Notes: a model not told the origin generated them from the letters alone. Positions 46,656 to 57,718 are shown, numbered from the stretch's first letter. The stretch is DNA of 60,000 nucleotides from Diphasiastrum complanatum (GCA_029204225.1 CM055095.1:78255488-78315487), one strand, 5' to 3'. Program-made: numbers and translations.

Positions 46656-48584
46656 AGATGGGTGTCGAAGCTCAAAATTGCATGCTCCCCCAACGACTAA
46701 GCAACAGTTGGTGGTTGGATGTTGTCAAGTGGCTAAAGTTTTGGAACAAAGATATTTTTCCTTGGTCACACCTCATTTCAGAGGTCTCATAATACTTCCC
46801 TCTTCTCAAGACCCCCCCGATACAGGGAACCACAATCTTAGACTTCAAGGATGATGTAGAAGGCATGGGGTCCAATGATGTTGTAGTCATTACCAGGCTT
46901 GTCAACTCTACCAGTCTGGAGAAGTACATGTATACCATGTGGGCTGGGATCACAAATTTTCTTAGATCACTTCAAATAGAAACACAAAGATGAGTTTCCA
47001 AGTACAACAACATATATGCAAACATTGTTTTATTAAGTACTTCGATTATGATGCTAGCCACACAAAGATCCAGGGATTTCACTTTCTATTTCATATTTGA
47101 CACATTTGACAATTTGGACTACTTCGTAGACGACATTCTAGATATTACAATAAGTCTGATTTTATTGTTTTTTGATGATACATTGCGTTCTCTTTGGGTA
47201 ACATATTTTGTATGTATTTCAAAATCTTATGTACCATATTGGCACTTGAAAGATGTTAATAAATCTGGCTTTCTTTTGTCTTCACAACCTCCAATATACA
47301 AGAATGAAAGTTTCTAATGAGGGTGGTCAAGCAGAAAATTGGACAATAAGGCAAGGAGATGGGGTCCATATAATAGGCTATGCTCTCATCTATGCTTATC
47401 TGGATGTACTACTGGCCAAGGATAGAAGTGGTCTTAAATGCATTTGGCTGCACTAACCTGATTCTGTCACCACTCTATTATGGACGTTAACATAAGTAAA
47501 CCACATTAATGGTGATTGGCTCAAAAGGTAGAATGGTAAGAGTCTACTAATGGGGGGGGGAGAATTTGGGTATGGTCTCATATTATAAATAACCAAGATC
47601 GAAAATTGGAAATAATCACGGGAGGACGATGTGTGTGGATTGATATTTTTCAATTTGTGAGTTCAATCGCGATTTTGATTTGAATCTGAATGAGCCAATT
47701 CGAATCTTCAAAAAAGGCACAAAAACCATCACATTTTTTCCCAAACATTCAATCCTATTTAAATAAAACCTTCATTGAATCAATGCACATAAGACCTCTT
47801 AAGCATCTGATCCATGCGCATTCTTTTTTGGTCTGAGGAGTCAATTTACAGACCCCCTGGGGACATGATCTTACTAGCTAAAACTGACTTTGTTCCCATA
47901 GAGGGGGAGGGCTTATGCTTACACATACAATACATCAACAAGATCAACAAGCTCAATCCAGACAGGCTGCCCTCCAAGGGGATGCAAGCTACATGGGAGA
48001 GAGGATGGTAAACCAAAAGTATCACTTGGTTGGACAGATGGGGAACAAGAGGAAAAGAATTTTGGCAGGAATAGAGGCAATAAGTGCACTGGTTCAGCAA
48101 AAGCTATTGGAAAAGATCTGGCAAAAGTCAAAGGAAAAGATGGCCTTCTATAAAAAAGGAATAAACTCCATGATCGTCTATTTGGCACAAACATCTTTCC
48201 TTTCAGGTAGCAACTTGGAGTGCACACCTAACGGGGACCCTTGACCTATACAATTGATTTAAGAGTGGCATTTCAAGAAGCATAAGTTATGTTTCAAGAA
48301 ACATGGTTCAAGAAGCATACGTTATGGAAAGAGTCTCTTGACCTTTCATTTGCCTTCTCTCTTCCCATTGGCTTGGAAGGGCACACTAATGTTTAGAGGA
48401 GAGGATTTCTCCATCTATAAGAGAGGAGAAGGGCGCCCTTAGAAGGGGGGAGAATTCTTGTTATGCTAGCTTCTACTCTCTTGTGTTGAGTCTTGATAGT
48501 AGCCAGCACTCTTGTTGTGAGCATTCTCTTGAAAGGATCACTATCTTTGGTATGGGACTTAGATGGTGGTAGGACCTTGAGCAT
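46656..48584. other. Intronic stretch without recognised feature
   Basis: I recognise no coding sequence. A TGGCTCAAAAGGTAG phrase at 47517 recalls a tRNA A box, but no properly spaced B box follows. A short G run lies at 47552-47560. Confidence 0.45.
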
Positions 48585-49019
48585 GTGTAGTATTGTAGGA
48601 AATCATAAACCAAACAGCAAAGCATTCAACATAACGAATCTCAAACACACATGGAGGAGATGGCTGGTCGCACCCTTAGAGACTCGTGGCACTCCAGGAA
48701 GAATGACTCTTTGCTTGCATACATGAATAATGAAGAAGTGACATACATTTATAGCTGACCCAACATTAGGACAATGTCCAAATAACCTAACTTCCCCAAC
48801 AAGTTACTTAATAAAAACCAATAAGCCCCTACTTCTAAGTTAGGATCTTTTATTAACAAGGCCATTTGGACCAAATGAGTTTCTACATGGGGGCCCAATA
48901 CTAACTTAACTTGGCCAATAGAGAAATAATCAATGGTTACACATATCTCGACCTTTTGGGTCAAAGTAACCTAGAGGTTTTTTTATTGACATAGCATATC
49001 CATTAACATATTCTAACAC
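48585..49019 (-). repeat. 3' LTR of a minus-strand Copia (lower border uncertain)
   Basis: On the minus strand it starts TGTTAGAATATGTTAATGG directly after a purine tract. A TATA-like CTATAAATGTATG lies at 48745-48757. The lower border is a guess based on a TG dinucleotide. Confidence 0.55.
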
Positions 49020-49028
49020 CCTCCTTTA
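49020..49028 (-). promoter_or_regulatory. Copia polypurine tract
   Basis: The minus strand reads AAAGGAGGG immediately before TGTTAGAATATG, the classical Copia polypurine tract and LTR start. Confidence 0.7.
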
Positions 49029-49480
49029 ATGAAAATGCAAGAAAAACAAATATGTACAATATCATCCAATTAAGGACAATATGAGAGATGAAAAATCTCC
49101 AACATGAAATAGCTCTCGAACCGAAAAAGAGACAATGAAACCTATTGCCCGAACTTCATGACACCAGATACTTCGAGCTATGAGCGCTCCGAAGTAGGCA
49201 AAAAAAAGATCTCTACACAAGTAGAGCACCAACAATCCGAATCTCCACCCCAATCATGATCAACATAGAAGAAAAAGAGAACACGTAATGATGAAGTATC
49301 AAATACAATGACGGGTAGATGCATACTCCATCCATGGTGGGTAGCCAAGGCACCCTTGGCAACAAGTCAATCATCGGACTTGTCTTCGAACTTAGAAACT
49401 CACTTGATTCCAAAAGTATTCTTACCATGAGGAAAATCAACATTTTGTGAAACGCAAGCTCTGTATTTTTTAAATGCAAT
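49029..49480 (-). pseudogene. Copia RNase H remnant
   Basis: In the minus frames I can read GTSSLRVLFFFY-like sequence, DHDWGGDSD and further on FFGSRAISC, recalling the Copia segment that leads into RNase H (DADWGGD and LGSGAISW). Frameshifts and stops are frequent. Position directly before the polypurine tract supports the call. Confidence 0.5.
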
Positions 49481-51155
49481 GTAATGTATATTTTTTAAAT
49501 GCAATGTAATTTATGTGTTTATGAAATGTTATGTTTTATCTCAATTATGGTGGGCATGGGCATGTGAAATCTGTCAGTAACCAGGAGGGAAAAAGGGAGC
49601 GATTACTCTTTTTCTTTGGCTAGCTTCCATGACTAAGTAAAAAATAAGACTGAAATACAGTAGTAGGTTACCTGGCAGCTTCGAAATTGTTCTTTTCTTT
49701 TTCAATCCTTGCTACAATTTTGTCCTATACTTAAATTGAAGCTATCTCATTAAACCCTGGGACGCACACCAGAACTTTGCGTCAACAAATTCAGGCTCCA
49801 TCCCATCAAAATGTCGTGTAATGGTGTCCCATGCTATCTTGAGCATTGACACGCTTCAACCCCAACCGCTCAAGACCACAAGTTTCTGGGAGACATGAAT
49901 GCTCACTAGAGTATGTCCCTTCTTTTCGGCCCGAACCAAAGGTAGTGTCCTTTGTGAAGAGTTCTCTTGCATGGGCCCAATCAACACCATTCTCAGACTA
50001 TTGAGACCTCACTTAGATGTTTTCAATAGTGAAGAAAGCAGGTAAGTACATGCCTCACGTTAAATATTCTCAATCTGTGAAGAGGACTAGGAAGCTTGCA
50101 GGTAAGTACAAGGAAGATGCTTTGTCACTATGTTACAGAAGCTGAGCTTCTTCACTGCCGGGCGGTTCTATTTGCAAAACATGCTCAAATTGACTTTCAC
50201 TTACACCGTCCCTGTCATTTACCAAGCAGCTTCAGTACATGTGCATAATCAAGCACATGTGTGTGCAAAATTCTGCACTTATAGCAAAGTTCCAAAGGAC
50301 CACCTTGGAGTTTAAAATTGTGAGCAACAGTTTTGTTGCAATTGTTTTCCTCAAGCTATGGAATCGAGGATGCACACCACACAAGCACCTCAAAACATGC
50401 AAAAATGTTGACATTTTGTTTGGTTGCTCTGCAACTCAACTAACAGCACAAGGGTCCTGTGGCAACAAATTGTGGGTGTTAGCTGACACAACTCAATTCT
50501 TAACATCTCCACAATGGGGGGAAGCTTTAAATGACATTCACAACAAATTAATGTCAGAGAGAGAGAGAGAGAGAGCCACGGATCGTCGCCAATGCCACTC
50601 CCAACAACCGCACGAGCCAAAAGAAGAGTATCATATCTACTGTTGAGCAAGATTCTGATGATGATGAAGAGTACAAGCCTTCAATAGTCAGGAAGAAAGT
50701 TCGAGCTCTTCCATAAGTTTGAAGTGTGATAGAAATTAGTAAGCACCTTGAGTTTTTACCCTCATAATCTGCATTTGAAAAACTGTCCACCTTTTTCTTG
50801 TGATGTCGACAGATGGTGTAGGCCAATTAGCTGGATTTTTCACCACTATATGAATATCACGTGGACTGTTTTCACTACGGTGTAATTGATTGATTTTACC
50901 AACTATTTTCAGTGCTATACTTTCTAGATAAAATTTGTAGAGTCTGTGTTGTTGTAATGAGCAGGTCTTTCACTAATCAAAATGAAAATAGCTCACTTGT
51001 GTATGTACCTTTTTCATGGAGAAGTAAAACTGCAACTCCCAAGAAAGCTTCAGTAGCAGAATATTTTTGTTTACATGTTCTTATGCAATTCTGGAAGTGG
51101 AGTCACAACTGGTCCTTCTTGAGATGCTGATCTTCCCAAGTGAGGAGATGTTCCA
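49481..51155. other. Intronic stretch without recognised feature
   Basis: I see no homology-supported coding sequence. A short GA run lies at 50556-50572. Confidence 0.4.
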
Positions 51156-51310
51156 GAACCGATCTCATCCTATAAGACATAGCAGTGTGTAGGTTTAGGG
51201 TTTAGGGTTTTGGAGCATAAGTAATTGGTAAGTTGTTGAAGTTCATACGGGGAGAAACCGATCTCATCATATAACACATAGTAGTGTGTAGGTTTAGGGT
51301 TTAGGTTTAG
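51156..51310. repeat. Duplicated block with telomere-type TTTAGGG repeats
   Basis: A 50-bp block (CCGATCTCATC ... GTGTGTAGGTTTAGGGTTT) occurs at about 51156-51205 and again at 51258-51307. Each copy ends in one to three units of TTTAGGG, the plant telomere repeat and telo-box. The reverse form, AAACCCTAAACC, lies near 52044. This is a short interstitial stretch, not a telomere. Confidence 0.8.
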
Positions 51311-51329
51311 AGAGGCAGGATACTAAACA

Positions 51330-51854
51330 TCACTGGAAAAATTTATCCAAGAAAATTATGTGGTCAAGCATAGCTTGAGCAGCTTGCATAGCTTGATCTT
51401 GAAGTTTGCCTAGCTCCAGGAGCTCTGTATCCAACACCTTTCTGTGCGACTCAGTCTGTTCTTTCGATGTTACTTTAGCTATGAAGCTTCGCTTTAGTAA
51501 CAATAGCCTACTTTTGGCTTTTTGCCGAAGTTTTTTGGAAGCCTTGGCATAATCCGCTCTCAGGTTTGTATCCTCCTTTGTCTTTTTAAGGCGCTCTTCA
51601 GCATCCTTGAACACATTACATTGGGTCTCAACATATTTCTCAGCTTCAAGCCGTTCTACATAGTCTAGCTCTGCTTTTTCTTGGTACTCCAAGACCTTTT
51701 GTTCCTCGGCAGGAAAATCCACTGATTGGAAACCAGTGGGTGTTGTCTCTGAAAGCTCACCAAAAACGTTTGACATGGATTTCAAGGAGCAATTAATGAC
51801 GTGGTAAAATCCTTGAGTACATAAAGGCGACACAACCACTCCTACCATCTCCAT
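51330..51854 (-). CDS. Coiled-coil ORF of unknown function (174 aa)
   Basis: I do not recognise this protein. The frame is open for 174 codons and, from about residue 50, is strongly helical and charged (EEQKVLEYQEKAELDYVERL, EERLKKTKEDTNLRADYAKA, KKLRQKAKSRLLLLKRSF). It ends in a Leu/Ala-rich helix (DQAMQAAQAMLDHIIFLDKF). There is no signal peptide or clear domain. The lack of stops contrasts with the neighbouring debris. The start Met is uncertain, and the N-terminal 40 residues could be intron-derived. It may be an exon or captured fragment of a host gene, lying antisense to the SNF2 fragment 400 bp away. Confidence 0.4.
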   Translation of the reverse strand: MEMVGVVVSPLCTQGFYHVINCSLKSMSNVFGELSETTPTGFQSVDFPAEEQKVLEYQEKAELDYVERLEAEKYVETQCNVFKDAEERLKKTKEDTNLRADYAKASKKLRQKAKSRLLLLKRSFIAKVTSKEQTESHRKVLDTELLELGKLQDQAMQAAQAMLDHIIFLDKFFQ

Positions 51855-52220
51855 GCACTAGAAGGACCTTTTTGACCATTGCTTTCTTGCAAAGCTTCCT
51901 GGCCAAATATCTAGATGAAAGGGTATTGATCATTGCCCTAAAAAGGAATATCTAGATCATTGCCACTCTCTCTAGTATTGATCATTGCCACTCTCCATTC
52001 CTTGGGTGTTCGAGATCAAGAAATGGGCAGTGAAGCCAAACCCCAAACCCTAAACCAGTATGAAGCCCATAAAACCATACAGAAGAACAAGGTTTAGAGC
52101 AACCAAGCATTTGAGTGTCCGATCGATACTAAGGAGGCATTTCGGTGGGAGAACTGCAAAAAGGGATCAAGAATGAAATTAAAAAAAAAAAATGACGGAG
52201 GTTCTCGATCTCCTTTCTTT

Positions 52221-52334
52221 AGAATGAAGGGCATTAGAACAAAGCGTTGAGTCTTGTTGTCAGGTACTGTGTTTCAAAACAGTTTTGAAGAGCTCTTCAA
52301 TCTTCTTGGGCTAGTCAAGCCTGACTTTTTGAAA
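52221..52334 (+). pseudogene. SNF2 helicase fragment (DRD1/CLSY-like)
   Basis: Reading RMKGIRTKR, one TGA, then VLLSGTVFQNSFEELFNLLG and LVKPDFLK, this is the SNF2 motif III region (LSGT-xQN...E-x-NLL-LV-P) and is closest in wording to the plant DRD1/CLASSY remodellers. The TGA sits where an Arg codon (CGA) is likely. The fragment ends at FLK before GTGAGC, a good donor site, so it looks like one exon of a gene copied at the DNA level. No other helicase motif was found nearby. Confidence 0.75.
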
Positions 52335-52337
52335 GTG

Positions 52338-53788
52338 AGCAGATTGGGTGCACTTTACAATGTCTCTGTGAGCAAGTTTGAACAATCACAAATTATGCAT
52401 ACAAGTGGAAGCAAAGTAGGATATCAATGGAGACAAATCTCTATACAAAGAATGTATGTACACAAGCATTGCCACTCTCTCTAGTCTCTCCAACCTCTTC
52501 AGGCTCTTCCTTAACCTCTTCAACAGAAAGAGGCCGCCTATTTATACAAGTAGAGATAGAGAAATCCAAAGGCCAATGGTTCCTAATGTGGAATATCCAA
52601 AAGCCAACAGCCAACAGCCATATGTTACATAGGAGTTACAAAAGCAAATGAAAAGCCTTGGCATTGGACAGCCAAGTGCTATTTGGAAAAGGTCACTTGC
52701 CCCATGGACCCCCTATTATGAGTAATTCTCTATGTGAATTGTCCAATTCATCACTTAAATTTGCACCCATTAATGTTTGCATTTGCAAACAAGTATGGAC
52801 AACAAATACACATGAATCAATCATAAACAACCTATGAAGGCAGAAGAATTGGAAAGAGCAGATTATTAAGTATGCTCAAGATTCAAAATGCACCCTATTT
52901 ACTCAAAGAAGTTCGTAGAAGAGAATAGCATCCAGACTTTTGAAGAAAATCCAACACCCCACTAATTTCGAGCGTTGAAAACAATGGAAACCTGCTCACA
53001 GAGGCAGCTAAATACACCTATTGTACCACAAATTTTCTCTACTGGCTGGCTGGAAAATGAATCACAGATCTGAGAAGAAAACAGCAATCGAAAAGTTTGA
53101 AAAACAGTGACTTGCCAGCAGAAAACCAATGACTAACACTCTTAGAAAAAACGTCCCAAATAGGTGAAAAAAACGCCTTCATTTGCCTTGAAAAATGTGC
53201 CTATAGTGAATGAGAAATCTGCGCCCAATCTGCCTAGAAATATGCGCCTCCTTGCTCCTTGGAAAATGTGCCAATAAATCTGCATCAAACCTGCTCACAG
53301 AGACATTGTAAAGTGCGCCCAATCTGCTTAAAAATGCACAGAAACTCCATTGGCTGGAACAAAATCGGCCATCTGCCTACCTTCCAATAGCATAATAATC
53401 TCCAGGACGTAGAGGCTATCAGTATCAATCATGGAGCCTATGAACTGGCTCTGATGCCATCTCGGAATTCAAGGTGAACTAGAAGCAGAAACATTCACAA
53501 TGAATTAAGTGATTAGCGTTCTATGAACAATCACAAATTATGCATACAAGTGGAAGCAAAGTAGGATATCAATGGAAACAAATCTCTATACAAAAAACAT
53601 ATGTGCACAAGCATTGCCACTCTCTCTAGTCTCTCCAGCTGCTTTTCCCAATGTGGAATATCCAAAAGCCAACAGCCAAGAGCCATATGTCACATAGGAG
53701 TTACAAAAGAAAGCAAATGAAAAGCTTTGGCATTGGACAGCCAAGTGCGAATTGGAGAAGGTCACTTGCCCCATGGACCCCCCCATTA
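52338..53788 (-). mobile_element. Small non-coding LTR-type element (TRIM-like), rearranged
   Basis: Two direct repeats (52378-52722 and 53525-53788, sharing ATTATGCATACAAGTGGAAG) flank about 800 bp without coding sequence. A primer-binding site on the minus strand, TGGCATCAGAGCCA (53446-53459), adjoins the right repeat region. The left repeat keeps a minus-strand TATA-like TGTATAAATAG (52530-52540), while the right repeat has lost about 80 bp with that box. A 41-bp inverted copy of leader sequence sits at 52338-52378 versus 53288-53328. Confidence 0.55.
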
Positions 53789-53907
53789 GGAGTTGCGCCC
53801 CTCCAAAATTGAGTACATGGACCAAAAGTTAAAAAATGCTCCCCCATTATGAGTTGGGCCCCTCTAAACTTGAGTACATGGACCAAAAGTTTTAAAATGC
53901 TCCTTGG
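53786..53907. repeat. Tandem duplication of about 60 bp
   Basis: CCCCCATTAGGAGTTGCGCC and the following TGAGTACATGGACCAAAAGT occur twice in succession with few changes. Confidence 0.85.
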
Positions 53908-53982
53908 GTCCTCGAACCATATACATTGCCCCAACTTCATCATATATGGCATTAACCCCATGAAGTCACACAATCCAAGCCT

Positions 53983-54240
53983 GGTTTGGAATGGGGGTCC
54001 TCCTATTGGGAGGGCGCACTATTTTCCCTCCAAATCCTTTTCCCTCCCTTTTTTGAATCCTCTATTTGATTCAGGGAGAGGGTATATGTAGGGCAGCATT
54101 GTATTCCTTTATTCAGTTTTATGATGATTGCTCCTCTTTAGCCTCCTTAAGCATTCTCTCTTCCTGCTTTCTAGCTTAAGTCCTGCTTTCTAGCATAGCT
54201 AATGAATCTTAGCTTGTAACTCTTGGTATAATCACGAAGT
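53983..54240 (+). repeat. LTR fragment related to the 41.4-kb LTR
   Basis: From TTTGGAATGGGGGTCCTCC to CTTGTAACTCTTGGTAT it matches 41466-41697, with a 15-bp internal duplication (TCCTGCTTTCTAGC twice) and a decayed primer site. It lies in the ceramide synthase intron about 215 bp before an exon. Confidence 0.85.
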
Positions 54241-54456
54241 TAGTTGCTTGCCTGCATTGCAATCGATTTGACATGGAAAACATATCATCATCGATGCAAG
54301 CTATTGATGTGTCTATCCAAACAAAAACACAAGGAAGGCAACAAAAAGACATCGTACAAAGGTATATAGCTCTTTTCTTTTCAAAATGACTTTGACTAAC
54401 TGATGTTAGACTTACTCAAACATCTAACTACAGAATTTTAAAGAAAGAGATCTTAC

Positions 54457-54698
54457 TTTACTTTTTGCTCTGGCCACACTTGGTCTCCTGGGCCCATCCA
54501 GAAGTATTTAGTATCCCAAAACCAAGGTTCCTTATATGTTATCAAAAGAGCAAATATCTCAGCTGAGAAGTAGTATATGCCTTTCCACCCCGATTCTTTG
54601 AACTTGACAAGTTTCTTCTCTAGCTCTAGTTTTTCCGCATCAATTAGCTTTTTTTCAGATGCTCCACTCTTTCTATCAAATAGTTGTCTTCCCACAAT
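54457..54698 (-). CDS. LOH: Ceramide synthase exon upstream of the TLC core
   Basis: It begins after the acceptor CTTGCTTGCAG with [20 protein letters not shown] and reads [20 protein letters not shown], then [20 protein letters not shown] and PEQKV. The donor AAA|GTAAGA splits a Lys codon. The KESxWK and GPGDQ(I/V)WP motifs are diagnostic of plant LAG1 homologues. The exon starts in phase 0, so the upstream exon must end on a whole codon. Confidence 0.96.
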
Positions 54699-55199
54699 CT
54701 GCAAGCAAGTTCGGATCCATATGTTTCCACCATACAAGACCCATAAGTTATGCAATTTTCAGATATTTGACCTATTTTGTTCCATGTATAAACTTCCAAT
54801 TTTTATAAGCAACTTCCAGTTCAAACAAGAAAAGTTTCCATGAATTCCATTACAATAAAGATTACAAAGAATGCTCCCTTATGGAGAAGCAATTATACTT
54901 CACCAATTGCAACTACCAACCAAAACAAGTGATTGAACCAAGTCGGCACCGAGTAAAAAGAGCCATGCCACATTAGAGAATTAATAAAGCATTTGCTGAG
55001 CCATGCCACATTATAGAATTAATAAAGCACTTAGCAAATGATAAAAGGATAATGCTAGCAAAAAGTAGGCTACTAGATGTGTTGGAGCATAACAAGAAGT
55101 CATTATAGTGGTTAACGTATGTGGTCACTAGGATGAAGAATCCTAGCAAGCTCATGACAGCATGACCAAGGGCCCAACTACTATAAGAGGATGTTAAAT
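54699..55199. other. Start of next ceramide synthase intron, no feature seen
   Basis: Upstream (minus-strand sense) of the exon at 54457-54698. No exon-like sequence of the family's N-terminus was recognised here or up to 60000. A short direct repeat, GAGCCATGCCACATTA, occurs at 54959 and 54999. Confidence 0.5.
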
Positions 55200-55837
55200 G
55201 GTTGAGAGGAGCTTCCTTCTGTTGTTCGCTAGTAGTGTGGAAAGAGCTAGAGGACTTCGAGAGAAAATTAAAGAACCAATAATTAAAGCTTCTAATGTTT
55301 CTAGAGGGTGGTCTAGAACTTTCAGAAGAAGTAACTTGAAACCTCTTGTAGCTTAATTACCCTTAAATAAGGCGAAATTTTTGCCAAGGTTGAAGAAATT
55401 GTCGAAGATCATAGCATGCAAAATCCATGAGGCGGAGAGGAGGGAGGGAGAACGCCATGATTGTCAAAGAGATTTGTCCACTGGATACAATGAGAATAAT
55501 AAGAGAGATCAAGTAATGACCCACTCTTAAGGTCTCTACACACACAACAAGTGCACTTGTTCCAAGTCCTTTTATGCTTAAAATGACTTGACCATGTTGA
55601 TTACATTACATGAGACATTGAGCCATATTTGGTCATTGATTATACCAAGTACATTGCTAGTACATTAAATAACTAGTACACTAAATGAACCGCCACTAGG
55701 ATCACAATGTAATTAATCATGTACATAGCTGATTACTAAACTTTAGCAGTTAAGTAGTTCTTGACATGCCTATTGTCGACAACTCCTGTAACATCATGAT
55801 GTCGTCCATAATGGATGTGAAGATCACATCTCCAACA
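55200..55837 (-). repeat. 3' LTR of another minus-strand element, with polypurine tract
   Basis: On the minus strand, AGATCAAGGGGTAA (55838-55851) is followed by TGTTGGAGATGTGATCTTC, a familiar polypurine tract and LTR start of plant Copia elements. A TATA-like CTTATTTAAGGG lies at about 55364-55376. The lower border is uncertain. Confidence 0.55.
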
Positions 55838-55851
55838 TTACCCCTTGATCT

Positions 55852-56739
55852 AATGATGTGAAATGCGTAAAAGTAGAATGCAACACTTTAATAGCCAACC
55901 ATAGATGTGTGCAAGATGTACACTCAATGCTCGTCGACGCATGCAAGGCCAATTAAGGCACATGCATGATAGCATGCATTACCCCTAAGCAACATCATGT
56001 CAAAATAAGGGCGGAGACACATTCCGACAAGACTAATCAAGCTTGTAGACAATAATTCAACATCCATGCAACATAGAACAACACTAAGGAAGACCATTAA
56101 AAACACAAGGCTCATGCCACACTCTCCATCACAATACATTTGGATGAGGTAACCCATGCAAGCATGATTTCACCCAAAGCTTACTAATGACCACAATACA
56201 TTTGTGGGAGGGAGACCTTTTGCTCAAGCCTCAACTTGCATCTCATGTCTGACGCAAGCATATAGTAATGGAATCAATGATCAAATAGTTACTCCAAGCC
56301 ACAAGATCAACATTCAATGCTCCTTAGAGAGAGAGAGAGAGAGAGAGAGAAAGCTTCATTATTGTCTTGTGAATGCTAAAAAACATATAAGACAAAGTAG
56401 TACATCTCAATTGTAGTTTGTATAGCAGCATAAATATGTCTCCAAGATCAAAATCAAAATAAACTAGACTAAGTCAATCAAACAGCTAATCTTTGATCAT
56501 ACAAGTGAAATCTCTGCGTAAACCGCAACTGATATAATGATATAGTGATATAATGACATAAGAATGCAATGACTCATGCTATAACATGAGTGGTGGCTCA
56601 AATATCGTGTCATGGTGGACTTAGAGCTCTATTGAGGTAGGACACTGATGAGACTGAAGGTGGAAAGTGTCGACTCTTCATGCATGTACTCATAGTCTGT
56701 CAAGATCTTTGAGGGAGTCACGGTCTCTCTATATATTGT
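55852..56739. other. Degenerate stretch, no clear coding
   Basis: This should be the 3' internal part of the minus-strand element ending at 55851, but I could not read a convincing RNase H in it. A GA run lies at 56326-56350. Confidence 0.35.
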
Positions 56740-57356
56740 CTCCGATCATGATGTTGGTCTCTAGATGCCCAACCACTATGAGGGTTGCATGCGTAGCTGC
56801 CAGAATCAGGCCATTATAAATGGCTAGCTCGTGAGCTTCTCCTAGCTACAACAAATACTCACCGTAACCAGTAATAGGACCGAGTGCGTCGGCTGAAATC
56901 CTAGTAACTCCCATATCATCACAATCAATGGCCCGTATTTGTAGATGGTCATCAGCATCATGGAACTCTACCTGTCGCGCAGCTGTTCTGGCATTAAAAT
57001 CAACAGTACGAAGAATATAGACACGATTTGAGAATCTAATAATATTTGTGGAGAGATCAATGAAGGGAGAGCCAATGCCCTCCGCGTAAGAGGATTCAGG
57101 AGGAAAGTAGCATGCAACAATGAAGAGATCTCTGGCCAATCCGATATCATGTCCGATGATATGGACCCATGTATAACGTGCGTACTCGTCATGTCTGATA
57201 AAAACTATAATCGAGTTGTTAGCCCTCGGATCTGGCTCTCATGTGTCTCCATAAAGAAAAGAATATCCCTATCTGTAATGAAATCCATAAGGTCACCAGC
57301 AGTAGATGAAGAGTGTATACCATTGCAATTCCAAATACCAATACGGGGTGCTCCCA
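56740..57356 (-). pseudogene. LINE-3 endonuclease, 5' fragment
   Basis: The minus strand starts GAPRIGIWNCNGIHSSSTAG and DLMDFITDRDILFF (the first endonuclease motif, like the LINE at 39977). It continues after frameshifts with LFIVACYFPPESSYAEGIGS, SNRVYILRTVDFNARTA (the GDFNA motif, with Gly now Val) and LGEAHELAIYNGL. It is cut at 57357 by Copia-C LTR sequence and fades below about 56740. Several frames are needed. Confidence 0.8.
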
Positions 57357-57718
57357 TGCCCGGGGACCCAACTCCCTATTGGCGGAAGGACCCAATTTTG
57401 GTCCAGTAGTAATTCGTGGGTCCAAGTAAAGTCTAATTATGTTAAGGGACCCTATCTTGACTTTTGGGGGTGCCCTATAATTAGTAGTGGGTCTTGGAAG
57501 GTTCTAGAACTTAGAGTTTGGAAGAGTCTAGGCCCTTGGAAGGCCTATTTATATGTACTCTTTGTTCATTTGTAATTCATTCCCTTTCAAGCATTGCTAC
57601 TACTTTCTCTCTCCTTGAGGGCGCCTAACCCTCTCCCTCTTCTTCTTCTTCCTCTTTTTCTTCTTCTTGTATATGGAGATTGAACGTTAGAAGGATCTTG
57701 GCACTTTGATTTCCTACA
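57357..57718 (+). repeat. Copia-C 5' LTR
   Basis: TGCCCGGGGACCC to TTTCCTACA, ending in CA directly before the primer-binding site. The left border is set by the break in the LINE-3 endonuclease. It includes a CT/TTC-rich tract at 57600-57670. Confidence 0.65.

Larger units (their letters stand above)
36335..54698 (-). other. LOH: Ceramide synthase (LAG1/LOH) gene, five 3' exons across 18 kb
   Basis: Exons 54457-54698, 44573-44728, 37395-37580, 36467-36651 and 36335-36357 join with matching phases into 263 codons and a TAG. Introns are 9,728, 6,992, 743 and 109 bp, all GT-AG. Ceramide synthases acylate sphingoid bases with fatty acyl-CoA in the ER membrane. The joined protein keeps the Lag1 motif and the acidic plant C-terminus. 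Plant LOH proteins are about 300 residues, so roughly 40-55 N-terminal residues (one exon or more) are missing; I could not find them in 54699-60000. No stop or frameshift was found, unlike everything around it. Which LOH paralogue it is cannot be said. Confidence 0.93.

Noticed and set aside
47500-47620. Possible tRNA-derived SINE (TGGCTCAAAAGGTAGAATGG)
   Set aside because: The putative B box (AGATCGAAAATT) is poor and about 80 bp away, too far for an internal Pol III promoter; no second copy seen.
54973-55545. Minus-strand hydrophobic frames considered as the ceramide synthase N-terminal exon
   Set aside because: None carries family motifs or a fitting phase-0 donor; the second lies in an LTR with polypurine tract.
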